Part shown: positions 8,537 to 16,588 of the stretch, piece by piece
How positions within the stretch are numbered: the first letter of the stretch is position 1
How the letters are laid out: every line of letters begins with the position of its first letter
DNA from: CAZBGL01 sp964491375
Lineage (GTDB): Bacteria; Desulfobacterota; Deferrisomatia; Deferrisomatales; Deferrisomataceae
Direction of reading: 5' to 3'
DNA length: 39,589 nt
NCBI GenBank assembly: GCA_964491375.1
Contig: CAZBGL010000132.1
Coordinates: 1-39,589, forward strand
Notes under the pieces: model-generated
The model's input: only the letters and a program-made list of their open reading frames with translations
Databases searched by the model: none
What the model was told of the DNA's origin: nothing
Translations under genes and position numbers: made by a program

Positions 8537-9661
8537 TCAGGCGGCCCGGGCCGTCACGGCCGGCGCCAGCTCGTCGAGCCACCGGGCCCGGTCGTCGCGC
8601 TCCAGCACGAGCATCCGGTCCTCGTCGGCCGGGTCCCGCGCCCGGTGGTACCGGGCGTACACGTGCCGCTCGTCCACCCCCACGATCTCCACCTTGCCCG
8701 TGGCGTGGGACATCACGAACCGCACCCGCCGGGCCAGGCCGGACACCCGGCGACGGGCCTCCGAGACGATCTCCCAGCCCCGCACGATGGGTACCGCAAA
8801 GGGCGCGTTCCCCACGGTGGGCCGCATCTGGAAAAAGTAGTACTGGGGAGCTCCGAGATCGGCGAGCTCCTCCAGCAGCTCCGCCAGCACCGCGGGATCG
8901 TCGTTGATCCCCCGCACGATGGGGCACTGGTTCAGCACCTGGGCCCCGGCGCGCCGGAGGGCCCCCACGGCGGCCCGGGCCTCGGCCGAGAGCTCGCGGG
9001 GATGGTCGAAGTGGGTCATGACGTACACCGAGCACCCCTGGGAGCGGACCTCCCGGATCGTCCCGGCCAGCTCCGGGTCGGCCGTGATCCGCTCAGGATG
9101 GAACACCGGCATCCGGCTGCCGATCCGGATCCGGCGCACGTGGGGTATCCGCGCGAACGCCAGGGCCAGGCGCCGGAGTCTCCGGGTCGGGAGGATCAGG
9201 GGATCGCCCCCTGTGAGGAGCACGTCGGTCACCTCCGGGTGGGCCGTCACGTAGGCCACGGCCCGGTCCGGATCGACCAGGGTCTCGGGTTTGGGCCCCA
9301 TGAAGAGCCGCTTCCGGAAACAGTACCGGCACACGGCCGCGCAGGTGTGGGTGGTGAGGACCACCACCGTGTCCCGGTACTTGTGCTGCACCCCCGGCAC
9401 CACCGTGTTCGACGCCTCGTTGCTGGGATCCAGCGCACCCCAGGACACCAGCTCCTCCGGGATGGGGATCACCACCCGCCGCAACGGGTCGTCGGGGTCG
9501 TCCCACCGGATCCGGTCCAGGTAGTAGCGGCTGGCCCGGAACGGGTACCGCTCGGTCACCGGCCCGAGCCGCTCCCGGTCCTCGGCCGAAAGACCGGCCA
9601 CGGCGCCCAGATCGGTTACGTATGCGCTCCCCCCGGCCTCTGTCCCGATGATCGTCGTCAC
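8537..9661 (-). CDS. KamA-family radical SAM/PLP 2,3-aminomutase, substrate uncertain
   Basis: 374 aa from GTG at 9661, chosen because GGAGGAGGTG lies just upstream; the open frame upstream is low-complexity. The radical SAM cluster motif is C107-AAV-C111-RY-C114. The core TGGDPLILPT, SRMPVFHPERIT and QCPIVRGIND match lysine 2,3-aminomutase. K323 (in TGK) fits the PLP Schiff-base lysine. By eye, however, the two aspartates that hold the lysine side-chain amine in KamA (D293, D330) are replaced by R280 (FFQMRPT) and S318 (MSHATGK), and the C-terminal zinc cysteines are absent. So it belongs to the fold and chemistry of KamA (amino shift from C2 to C3), but a lysine substrate is doubtful; an acidic amino acid would fit an Arg better. 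EpmB of EF-P modification is another relative. No AblB-type acetyltransferase or EF-P gene is nearby. Confidence 0.85.
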   Translation of the reverse strand: MTTIIGTEAGGSAYVTDLGAVAGLSAEDRERLGPVTERYPFRASRYYLDRIRWDDPDDPLRRVVIPIPEELVSWGALDPSNEASNTVVPGVQHKYRDTVVVLTTHTCAAVCRYCFRKRLFMGPKPETLVDPDRAVAYVTAHPEVTDVLLTGGDPLILPTRRLRRLALAFARIPHVRRIRIGSRMPVFHPERITADPELAGTIREVRSQGCSVYVMTHFDHPRELSAEARAAVGALRRAGAQVLNQCPIVRGINDDPAVLAELLEELADLGAPQYYFFQMRPTVGNAPFAVPIVRGWEIVSEARRRVSGLARRVRFVMSHATGKVEIVGVDERHVYARYHRARDPADEDRMLVLERDDRARWLDELAPAVTARAA

Positions 9662-10036
9662 GTTCCACCTCCTCCGTGCGATGAGGACGTCCGCTGGTCC
9701 GCCGGCATCGGGGCGGCCGCCCGGCGGCCGAAGACACCGGGGGCCCGCGGTCCGACCCGGCCGAGGGACACACCCGACGGACAGGCGCCCTCGGCCGCCG
9801 GACGGGAGAGCCCGGCGTCTTCCTGCCAAGAGGCTTCGGCAGCGGGATGCCGCTCAGAAGCGCTGCGGGCGGGGCCGGCCGTGCCGCGGGAACCGCGGAC
9901 ACGCCGGCGGCGGGAACACACCCCGTGGGCACTCCTCCGGGACCGTGGCCTTCCGCGCGGTCCGATCCGTCCCGAGACCGGAGTGCCGGATACGCAGTCG
10001 GCGGTGATTTTGTTCTTTATACCATATGTTTTGTCG

Positions 10037-10054
10037 CCCAAACCAGCGTTTGGG
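10037..10054. promoter_or_regulatory. inverted repeat in AT-rich island, possible operator or promoter region
   Basis: CCCAAAC (10037-10043) and GTTTGGG (10048-10054) form a perfect 7 bp inverted repeat around CAGC. It lies beside the only strongly AT-rich stretch of the block (ATTTTGTTCTTTATACC, then ATATGTTTTG). Read on the minus strand, TATAAA near 10018-10023 could be a -10 for the aminomutase gene with a long leader. There is no T-run, so it is not a terminator. Confidence 0.3.
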
Positions 10055-10266
10055 GATATCCGTTTCGCACGCCCCCGGGGCCGCTCCCCCTCCCATGCCC
10101 GGATCCGATCCGAAGCGGGTGCCGAATCCGGTTTTCCGATTTTTCCCGGGAAACCCGTTTCGCTAGAGTCCCCGCGAGCCTGACCCCCGCTCCGGCCCCC
10201 TTTCCCGCGAGGAGGAGAGGGAGCAGGGCAACCCCAAGGAAGCACGAGGACGTCGAGCGGGTCCGG

Positions 10267-10443
10267 CCGAGCCCGGGGGCCCTCCCGGGTGGGAGACGGG
10301 TGGCCCGCCCGGGGACTCGTCTCCGCTCGCCGTCACGGCTTCGGAAGTGGTGCTCGGAAGCTCTCGTGCCGCTCGCGGGCGCGAACGGTGGGCTCGGGAT
10401 GCCGCGGCGTCCGGCCTTCCGACCGCTCGCGGGGATCCGAGCC
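10267..10443. repeat. long direct repeat, copy 1 (~177 bp)
   Basis: Matches copy 2 at 10637-10813 with a constant offset of 370 bp and about six substitutions (at 10301, 10384, 10385, 10400, 10427 and 10428), roughly 97% identity by eye. It begins CCGAGCCCGGGGGCCC and ends GGGGATCCGAGCC. Inside, CCGAGCCC (10267-10274) is complementary to GGGCTCGG (10390-10397), and CTCCC/GGGAG forms a smaller hairpin, so the unit could fold as RNA. Neither copy encodes a recognisable protein. Confidence 0.85.
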
Positions 10444-10636
10444 CCCGGGCTGAGTCGATGAACCCCGGTGAGCACCCATGCCCGGGAGGGGCCCCTGCGA
10501 GGCGCGGGCGCGGCTCCTACGGTCGCCGCGGCCCTGGCGCCTCCGAGCGGCAAAGGCCCAACCCGAGGGTGCTCGCCGGGCGTTTCCCAGCGGCGGGTTG
10601 CCGCGGCGAGCTCGCATACCGCGTGTTCGCGCCCGC

Positions 10637-10813
10637 CCGAGCCCGGGGGCCCTCCCGGGTGGGAGACGGGCGGCCCGCCCGGGGACTCGTCTCCGCTCGC
10701 CGTCACGGCTTCGGAAGTGGTGCTCGGAAGCTCTCGTGCCGCTCGCGGGCGCGGGCGGTGGGCTCGGGAGGCCGCGGCGTCCGGCCTTCCGACCGCGGGC
10801 GGGGATCCGAGCC
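10637..10813. repeat. long direct repeat, copy 2 (~177 bp)
   Basis: Second copy, separated from copy 1 by 193 bp of unrelated sequence. The complementary blocks CCGAGCCC (10637-10644) and GGGCTCGG (10760-10767) are both preserved. Its right end is only 51 bp before the start codon of the double-cubane-like protein, so it lies in or directly beside that gene's promoter or leader. The two copies diverge sharply right after GGGGATCCGAGCC, so the repeat has a defined right boundary. Confidence 0.85.
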
Positions 10814-10864
10814 AGACTTCACAAGATGGACCGAGTCCTGACAACTGCGCCAGGAGGTGCACCC

Positions 10865-12148
10865 ATGGAGCACGGCGGAGACTACCGGACACTGTGGCAG
10901 GACCTGGGCCTGGACCTCGAGGCCCACGACAACCTGCTTCAGACGCTGGGGCAGGCCTACCAGGAGATCTTCCTGGCCCAACCCAACCGGCCCCGGGCCA
11001 TGGAGTACTTCGACTTCGTGGTGAGCGAGATCCACGGCCTCAGGGTGCGGGAACTGGTCGAGGCCAAGGAGCAGGGCCGGAAGATCGTGGCCGGCTTCTG
11101 CGTGTTCGTGCCCGAGGAGGTGGTGCTTGCGGCCGGCGGCGTCCTGATCGGCCTGTGCGGCGGCGCCGAGGTGGGGTTCGACCGGGCCGAACAGTACCTG
11201 CCCCGGGCCACCTGCCCGCTCGTCAAGTCGTTCTTCGGGTTCAAGCTGGCCCGGCTGTGCCCCTACATCGAGCTGGCCGACCTGGTGGTGGGCGAGACCA
11301 CCTGCGACGGCAAGAAGAAGGCCTACGAGGCGTTCGGGGAACTCGTGCCCATGCACGTGATGGAGCTCCCCCAGATGAAGGCCGAACCCGACCGGGCCCT
11401 GTGGCGCGCCGAGCTGGAGCGGTTCACGGCGCGGATCGAGGAGCTCACCGGCACGGCCGTGACCGCCGAGGCGCTTCGCGACGCCGTGGGCGTGGTCAAC
11501 GCCAAACGCGAGGCCCTGAACCGGCTCAACCGTCTCCGGGCCGCGGAGCCGGCCCCCATATCGGGCCTGGACGCCCTGCTGGTCCACCAGATCTCGTTCT
11601 ACGACGACCCGGTGCGGTTCACCGAGAAGCTCAACGCCCTGTGCGACGAACTGGAGGAGCGCATCCGCCGGGGCGAGGGTGTGGCCCCGGCCGGGACCCC
11701 CCGGATCCTGGTGGCCGGCTCGCCCATGGCCATCCCCAACTGGAAGGTCCCTTTCGTGGTGGAGCGCTGCGGCGGCGTGGTGGTGGGCGAGGAGTCGTGC
11801 GTGGGCTCGCGCAACTGCCGCGACCTGGTGGACCCCTCGGCCGACTCCCGGGCCGGGCTCCTGGACGCCCTCTGCGAGCGCCAACTGCGCATCGAGTGCG
11901 CGTGCTTCACCCCGAACCGCGAGCGGCTGGACACCGTGGCGCGCATGGCCGCGGACCTGGGCGCCCACGGCGTGATCCACTACAACCTGTCGTTCTGCAC
12001 CCCGTACGCGGCCGAGTCGTTCCGGGTGGTGCGGGCCCTGGCCGACCGCCACCAGCCCGTGCTCCGGCTCGAGACCGACTACTCCCAGGACCTGGGCCAG
12101 ATCCGCAACCGGGTGGAGGCGTTCCTGGAGATGATCGGGGCGGGGTGA
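10865..12148 (+). CDS. double-cubane-cluster-like / 2-hydroxyacyl-CoA dehydratase D-subunit family protein
   Basis: 427 aa from ATG at 10865 with AGGAGGTG about 6 nt upstream; the frame extends upstream through the repeats but that part is not protein-like. The sequence is of the HgdB/YjiM type (COG1775) with 13 cysteines, including TCPLVKS (C117), CPYIELADLVVGETTCDGKK (C132, C147), SCVGSRNC (C312, C318), ECAC (C345, C347) and LSFCTPY (C378). TTCDGKKK is characteristic of the double-cubane/YjiM branch. Family members bind [4Fe-4S] or a double-cubane [8Fe-9S] cluster and do low-potential two-electron reductions, energised by an ATP-hydrolysing activator (HgdC/YjiL type). No activator gene and no second dehydratase subunit is adjacent, so the partner must be elsewhere. 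Substrate unknown. It converges with the helicase gene 11 bp away. Confidence 0.85.
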   Translation: MEHGGDYRTLWQDLGLDLEAHDNLLQTLGQAYQEIFLAQPNRPRAMEYFDFVVSEIHGLRVRELVEAKEQGRKIVAGFCVFVPEEVVLAAGGVLIGLCGGAEVGFDRAEQYLPRATCPLVKSFFGFKLARLCPYIELADLVVGETTCDGKKKAYEAFGELVPMHVMELPQMKAEPDRALWRAELERFTARIEELTGTAVTAEALRDAVGVVNAKREALNRLNRLRAAEPAPISGLDALLVHQISFYDDPVRFTEKLNALCDELEERIRRGEGVAPAGTPRILVAGSPMAIPNWKVPFVVERCGGVVVGEESCVGSRNCRDLVDPSADSRAGLLDALCERQLRIECACFTPNRERLDTVARMAADLGAHGVIHYNLSFCTPYAAESFRVVRALADRHQPVLRLETDYSQDLGQIRNRVEAFLEMIGAG

Positions 12149-12159
12149 GCCCGGCCAGC

Positions 12160-14346
12160 CTACAGGTCCTCCATCGCCACCTCGAGCTCGTTCAGCCCCA
12201 CCAGGATCTTCCGGGTCCGTTCGCCGAACCGCACGACCACCTTGGTGGCCGGGCCCCGGCCCTCCACGCGCAGCACCCGGCCGGGGCCGTGCCGGGGGTG
12301 CCGGACCCGCATGCCCGGCCGGAAGGGGACCTCCCCCGGCTCGGGTAGCATGTACGGACCGTCGTCTTCCGGCGCGGGGGTCGGGCGGGGGGTAACCGCC
12401 GGGCCCGGGGCGGGGACCGGCATCGCCTCCACCGGCTCCACCCGGCGGAACGCGCCCGGGGGGAGCTCGGCCAGGAACCGGCTGGGATCCCTCAGGCCGA
12501 GCCCGGCTCCGTAGACGTTCCTGACCCGGGCCCGGGTCAGGAACAGGAGGTCCTTGGCCCGGGTCATGCCCACGTAGCACAGCCGCCGTTCCTCCTCGAT
12601 CCCGCCCTCCTCGTCGGCGCTCAACCGGTGGGGGAACAGCCCCTCCTCCAGCCCGGTCAGGAACACGACCCGGAACTCCAGGCCCTTGGCCGCGTGCAGG
12701 GTCATGAGGGTGACCGCCTCGGCCCGGTCCGGGCCCAGGTCCTGGTCGGACACCAGGGCGGCCCGGTCCAGGAACGCCTGGAGCCCGCCTCCCTCCTCGC
12801 GCTCGAACGCCTCGGCCGCGTTCAACAGCTCCTCCAGGTTCTCGCGCCGATCCCGAGCCTCGCGGGGCTCGAGGCCGGACAGGCTCTCCAGGTACCCGGA
12901 CTCCTCCAGAACCCGCAACACGAGCTCCCGCAGGGGCACCGAACCCGCAAGCTCCCGCCACGACGCGAGCTGGGCGAGAAACCCGGCCAGGGCCCGGGCC
13001 TGGCGGGTGCGGAGCCTTCCTTCGGCCACCGCGATCTCGGCCGCCCGGCCCAGGCCCACCCCCTCGGCCTGGGCCACGGCCTCCACGGCCCGCACCGTGG
13101 CCGCGCCGATCCCCCGGGGCGGCACGTTCACCACCCGCAGGAACGCCACCGGGTCGTCCGGGTTCACCAGCAGCCGGAGGTAGGCCAGGGCGTCCTTGAC
13201 CTCCTTGCGCTCGTAGAACCGCAAGCCCCCGTACACCGCGTAGGGAATGCCCCGCAGGACGAACGCCTCCTCCAGGGGCCGGGACAGGGCGTGCACCCGA
13301 TACAGCACGGCCATCTCCGCCAGGGGGATCCCCCGGGCCCGGAGCTCCAGGACGGTGTCGGCCACCCAGGCGGCCTCGTCCTCCTCGCTGGGCGCTTCGT
13401 GGACCACCAGGGGCTCGCCCCCGTCCCGTACCGCCCAGAGCCGCTTGGGGTGGCGGTTGCGGTTGCGGGACACCACGGCCCAGGCCGCGTCCAGGATCGC
13501 CTGGGTGCTCCGGTAGTTCTGCTCCAGCTTCACCACCCGGGCTTCCGGGAAGTCCCGCTCGAACGACAGGATGTTGCGCACGTCCGCCCCGCGCCAGCCG
13601 TAGATGGACTGGTCGTCGTCGCCCACCACGCACAGGTTTCCGTGCTCCCGGGCGAACTCCCGGGCCAGCCGGTACTGGACCGGGTTCGTGTCCTGGAACT
13701 CGTCCACCAGCACGTGGCGGAAGCGCCTGCGGTAGTGGGCCGCCACCTCGGGATGCCGTTGGAACAGCCGCACCACCTCCAGGAGGAGGTCCCCGAAGTC
13801 CAGGGCCCGGGCCTCGCGCAGTCGCGCCTCGTAGGCCCGGTAGAAGTCGGCGAGCGGGCCCCGGCCCGCCACGTCGTCCGGGCCCAGGCCCTCGTCCTTG
13901 AGGCGCTGCACCCGGTACAGGAGCCCTCCCGGAGGCCACCGGGCCGGGTCCAGGCCCAGCTCCTGCACCGCGGCCGAGGCCAGGCGGCGCTGGTCCTCGG
14001 TGTCGTACACGGCGAACCCAGGGCCCACCTCCAGCAGGTGCGCGTGGGCCCGGAGGATCCGCAGGCACACGCCGTGGAACGTGCCGATCCAGAGACCGGC
14101 GGCACGGCTCCCCAGCCGGGCCTCCACCCGGCGCTGCATCTCGCGGGCCGCCTTGTTGGTGAACGTGACGGCGAGCACCGTCCTGGGGTCCACGTCCAGG
14201 TGCCCGATCAGGTAGGCGATGCGGTAGGTGAGGACCCGGGTCTTGCCGCTCCCCGCGCCGGCCAACACCAACAGGGGCCCTTCGCCGTGGGTCACGGCCT
14301 CCCACTGGGCGGGGTTGAGCTCGCGGCGGAGGGCCTCCAGATCCAC
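12160..14346 (-). CDS. ATP-dependent DNA helicase, UvrD/PcrA family
   Basis: 728 aa from GTG at 14346, 4 bp after the stop of the CLC gene; ribosome site weak. All superfamily 1A motifs are present: Q-type region LNPAQWEAV, Walker A AGAGSGKT (29-36), Ia TFTNKAAREM, II LVDEFQDTN, III GDDDQSIYGWRGA, IV QNYRST, V LMTLHAAKGLEF and VI EEERRLCYVGMTRA. The C-terminal GMRVRHPRHGPGRVL segment is the small RNA-polymerase/DNA-binding module found in PcrA and UvrD. Length is typical. Expected to unwind 3'-5' in nucleotide-excision and mismatch repair and in removing stalled polymerases. The pairing with a chloride channel gene is probably transcriptional convenience. Whether it is called UvrD or PcrA cannot be decided from sequence alone. 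Confidence 0.95.
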   Translation of the reverse strand: MDLEALRRELNPAQWEAVTHGEGPLLVLAGAGSGKTRVLTYRIAYLIGHLDVDPRTVLAVTFTNKAAREMQRRVEARLGSRAAGLWIGTFHGVCLRILRAHAHLLEVGPGFAVYDTEDQRRLASAAVQELGLDPARWPPGGLLYRVQRLKDEGLGPDDVAGRGPLADFYRAYEARLREARALDFGDLLLEVVRLFQRHPEVAAHYRRRFRHVLVDEFQDTNPVQYRLAREFAREHGNLCVVGDDDQSIYGWRGADVRNILSFERDFPEARVVKLEQNYRSTQAILDAAWAVVSRNRNRHPKRLWAVRDGGEPLVVHEAPSEEDEAAWVADTVLELRARGIPLAEMAVLYRVHALSRPLEEAFVLRGIPYAVYGGLRFYERKEVKDALAYLRLLVNPDDPVAFLRVVNVPPRGIGAATVRAVEAVAQAEGVGLGRAAEIAVAEGRLRTRQARALAGFLAQLASWRELAGSVPLRELVLRVLEESGYLESLSGLEPREARDRRENLEELLNAAEAFEREEGGGLQAFLDRAALVSDQDLGPDRAEAVTLMTLHAAKGLEFRVVFLTGLEEGLFPHRLSADEEGGIEEERRLCYVGMTRAKDLLFLTRARVRNVYGAGLGLRDPSRFLAELPPGAFRRVEPVEAMPVPAPGPAVTPRPTPAPEDDGPYMLPEPGEVPFRPGMRVRHPRHGPGRVLRVEGRGPATKVVVRFGERTRKILVGLNELEVAMEDL

Positions 14347-14350
14347 GGGT

Positions 14351-16141
14351 TCATCCGGCCGGAGACCGCAGGCTGCGGTCGATCAGGGCCTTGTTGTACG
14401 CGGCGATGATGTCCCTGCGGGAGAGCATGCCGAGCACCCGGCGGGGATCCTCGCGGCTCACCACGGGCAGGTGCTCGATGTTGCGGTAGCCGATCTTGGC
14501 CAGGGCGTCCCGCAGGTTCTCGTCGGGAAAGATCGTGATCACGTCCGAGGTGCCCAGTTCCTTGGCCACGATCAGGTCCTCCAGGCCCTCCTCGTAGGCG
14601 ATCTCCCGGAAGTCCTGGAGGCTCAGGATGCCGGTGAGGCGGCCCTCGTCGTCCACCAGGGGAAAGGTCACGTGCCGCGACGAGGGGATCACCCGGAGCA
14701 ACTGCCGCAGGGGCATGGCCTCGTGGATCGACTCCACCTCGGGGTTCATCACGTCCCCCACCCGGATGGACTCCAGAAGGCCCACCTCCCGGCCCTCCTC
14801 CAGGTGGATGCCCCGCCGGGCCAGCTCCAGGGTGTCGATGGACTCCCGCTGGAAGTACCGGCACACGGTGTACCCGATCACGCTGGCGAACATGATGGGC
14901 AGGATCACCGAGTACTCCCCGGTCATCTCGAAGATGAGGAACATGGCGGTCATGGGCGCGTGGGTGGCGGCCGCCAGGAACCCGCCCATGCCCACCAGGG
15001 CGTACGCGCCCAACCCGCCCGAAACGTGAGGGAACAGGGCCGTGACCACCCACCCGAACGCCCCACCCAGCATGGCGCCGATGAACAGGCTGGGCGCGAA
15101 CACCCCCCCGGCGTTGCCGCTGCCCAGGGTGAGGCCGGTGGCCAGGATCTTGGCGAACGCCACCACCAGCAAAAGCCAACCCGTGCCTTCGCCGGCGAGC
15201 ACGGCCTCGATGTGTTCGTACCCGTCGCCCAGCACCTGGGGCAGCAGGATGCCGATGGCGCCGGTGAGGGCCGCGCCCACCAGGGGCTTCAGGCGGTCGG
15301 GGACCTCCATCCGGCCGAACCGGTCGGTGAGCGCGTAGAAACTGCGGATGAACGCCACCGCCACCAGGGCCACCAGGATCCCCAACAGGATGTAGAACAC
15401 GATCTCCCAGGGGCTCCGGAGGGCGTAGTGGGCGGGCACCCGGAACGCCGGACGGTCGCCCTCGATCATGCGGGTGACCAGGGCCCCCAGCCCGGAGCTG
15501 ATGACGATGGGGGTGAAGGTGGCCGTGTCGAACGTGCGCAGGAGAACGATCTCGTGGGCAAAGAACACGCCCGCAATGGGGGCGTTGAACGTGCCGGCGA
15601 TCCCGCCGGCCACCCCGCACGCCACGAGCGTGCGGAGCCGCTCCTGGCCCACCCGCAGCACCTGGCCCACCAGCGAGCCCAGGGTGCCGCCGATCTGGGC
15701 GATGGGCCCCTCGGTCCCGGCCGAGCCGCCCGTGCCGATCGTGATGGCCGAAGCCAGGGACTTGACCACCAGGTTCCGGGCGCGGAACACCGCCCCCCGC
15801 AGGTTCACCACCTCCAGGAACCGGGGGAGCCCGTACCCGCGGACCTCACCGGGGAACAGGACGTCCATGGGGATGAGGAGCGCCGCGCCGGCCGCCGGCA
15901 ACAACGGCAGGAACAGGATGAACGGGAAGCCCTCGTCCAGGCCCAGGAGGTCCCACCCGTTCTCGAACACCAGCCAGTGCACCAGGTCGATGAGGCGGCG
16001 GTACAGGATGTTCCCGAACCCGGCCAGGAGGCCCACGGCCACCGACATGTACAGGATGGCCGTGTGCTCCGACGGGCGGATCCGCTGGAGCCACCGGTTG
16101 AGCTGCTCGCCGAGAGCCTTGATGGAGATCCGTCGAGCCAC
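14351..16141 (-). CDS. CLC-family chloride channel/transporter with two CBS domains
   Basis: 596 aa from GTG at 16141 with GGAGG 5 nt upstream. About 440 residues form the CLC membrane core. The ion-path loops are visible: GYGLP (102-106) in place of GSGIP, GTEGP (142-146) with the gating glutamate E144, an internal glutamate in FFAHEIVLL, and GGVFAPSLFIG. Two CBS domains follow (about 455-515 and 525-590; VMNPEVESIHEAMPLRQLL and TSDVITIFPDENLRDALA), which usually bind adenine nucleotides to tune the transporter. The tyrosine at the GSGIP serine position is a change at the central anion site but is not rare among bacterial CBS-containing CLCs. Probable inner-membrane Cl-/H+ antiporter or channel; direction and ion not proven. 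A small ORF 66 bp upstream is on the same strand. Confidence 0.93.
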   Translation of the reverse strand: MARRISIKALGEQLNRWLQRIRPSEHTAILYMSVAVGLLAGFGNILYRRLIDLVHWLVFENGWDLLGLDEGFPFILFLPLLPAAGAALLIPMDVLFPGEVRGYGLPRFLEVVNLRGAVFRARNLVVKSLASAITIGTGGSAGTEGPIAQIGGTLGSLVGQVLRVGQERLRTLVACGVAGGIAGTFNAPIAGVFFAHEIVLLRTFDTATFTPIVISSGLGALVTRMIEGDRPAFRVPAHYALRSPWEIVFYILLGILVALVAVAFIRSFYALTDRFGRMEVPDRLKPLVGAALTGAIGILLPQVLGDGYEHIEAVLAGEGTGWLLLVVAFAKILATGLTLGSGNAGGVFAPSLFIGAMLGGAFGWVVTALFPHVSGGLGAYALVGMGGFLAAATHAPMTAMFLIFEMTGEYSVILPIMFASVIGYTVCRYFQRESIDTLELARRGIHLEEGREVGLLESIRVGDVMNPEVESIHEAMPLRQLLRVIPSSRHVTFPLVDDEGRLTGILSLQDFREIAYEEGLEDLIVAKELGTSDVITIFPDENLRDALAKIGYRNIEHLPVVSREDPRRVLGMLSRRDIIAAYNKALIDRSLRSPAG

Positions 16142-16207
16142 GGCCGCCTCCGACCCCCCCCGGAACGGGCGGAAAGCAGGGCATCATACGCCGGTCGGCC
16201 CCAGCGC

Positions 16208-16459
16208 TCAACCGCCCGGGGGCCGCACGGCCGTGATCACCACGGTCACGTCGCAGCACCCGCCCCCCCAGCCGGTCAGCGAGTGCTCGGTCTCCTCGAT
16301 CACGCAGTCCACGTAGGCCGCAAACCCGAAGTCGTCGTCCCACTCCCACCGGACCGTGCCGTCGGCCTCCCGCACCACGCTGGCCGTGACGAGTTCCTTG
16401 GCGGCGCCCCACGGGAAGCGCACCACGATCCGGTACCAACGGCCCTGCACGATCTCCAT
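16208..16459 (-). CDS. small protein of unknown function (83 aa)
   Basis: ATG at 16459 (an in-frame GTG at 16462 is the alternative) with GGGAGG about 6 nt upstream. It encodes a compact, soluble, Trp-rich protein (GRWYRIVVRFPWG, VRWEWDDDFGFAAYVDC) ending GGGCCDVTVVITAVRPPGG, with a CC pair and an alternating beta-strand pattern. No signal peptide and no recognised domain. It is followed 66 bp later by the CLC gene and preceded by a plausible promoter at 16559-16588, so it may be the first gene of the small protein-CLC-helicase operon. Coding nature is supported by the ribosome site and the ordinary amino-acid composition. Confidence 0.6.
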   Translation of the reverse strand: MEIVQGRWYRIVVRFPWGAAKELVTASVVREADGTVRWEWDDDFGFAAYVDCVIEETEHSLTGWGGGCCDVTVVITAVRPPGG

Positions 16460-16558
16460 CACCGGCCTCCCGCTACGGTCGAGCCCGCTGGGGCCCTTGC
16501 CCGAACGGGAATGACATCCCCCACCATATCCCCCCGCCCCGTGGGCGCGGACATCCCG

Positions 16559-16588
16559 AATCTACCCGATCTCGCTTTCCCTCATCAA
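16559..16588 (-). promoter_or_regulatory. candidate sigma70-type promoter for the small protein-CLC-helicase operon
   Basis: On the minus strand, TTGATG (16588-16583) and TAGATT (16564-16559) are separated by 18 nt, each matching 4 of 6 consensus bases. This would start transcription near 16552, giving a leader of about 90 nt before the ATG at 16459. Confidence 0.4.

Larger units (their letters stand above)
9662..10864. other. 1.2 kb intergenic block without a credible gene
   Basis: Frames here are Arg/Pro/Gly-rich shadows without domains or good ribosome sites. The block holds: a local AT-rich island at about 10000-10060; an inverted repeat at 10037-10054; a perfect palindrome TTTCCCGGGAAA at 10142-10153 followed by TAGAGT at 10164, a possible -10; two ~177 bp direct repeats; and an 8 bp inverted pair GCTCGCCG (10571-10578)/CGGCGAGC (10604-10611) in the spacer between the repeats. 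It must carry promoters for the divergent aminomutase and double-cubane genes. A small RNA is possible but not shown. Confidence 0.6.

Noticed and set aside
10267..10813. CRISPR array or IS element
   Set aside because: Only two long repeats with one long spacer; no short regular repeats, cas genes, transposase or target-site duplication.
10478..10864. N-terminal extension of the double-cubane-like protein through repeat copy 2
   Set aside because: The extension is low-complexity, crosses the direct repeat and has no ribosome site, whereas AGGAGGTG precedes the ATG at 10865.
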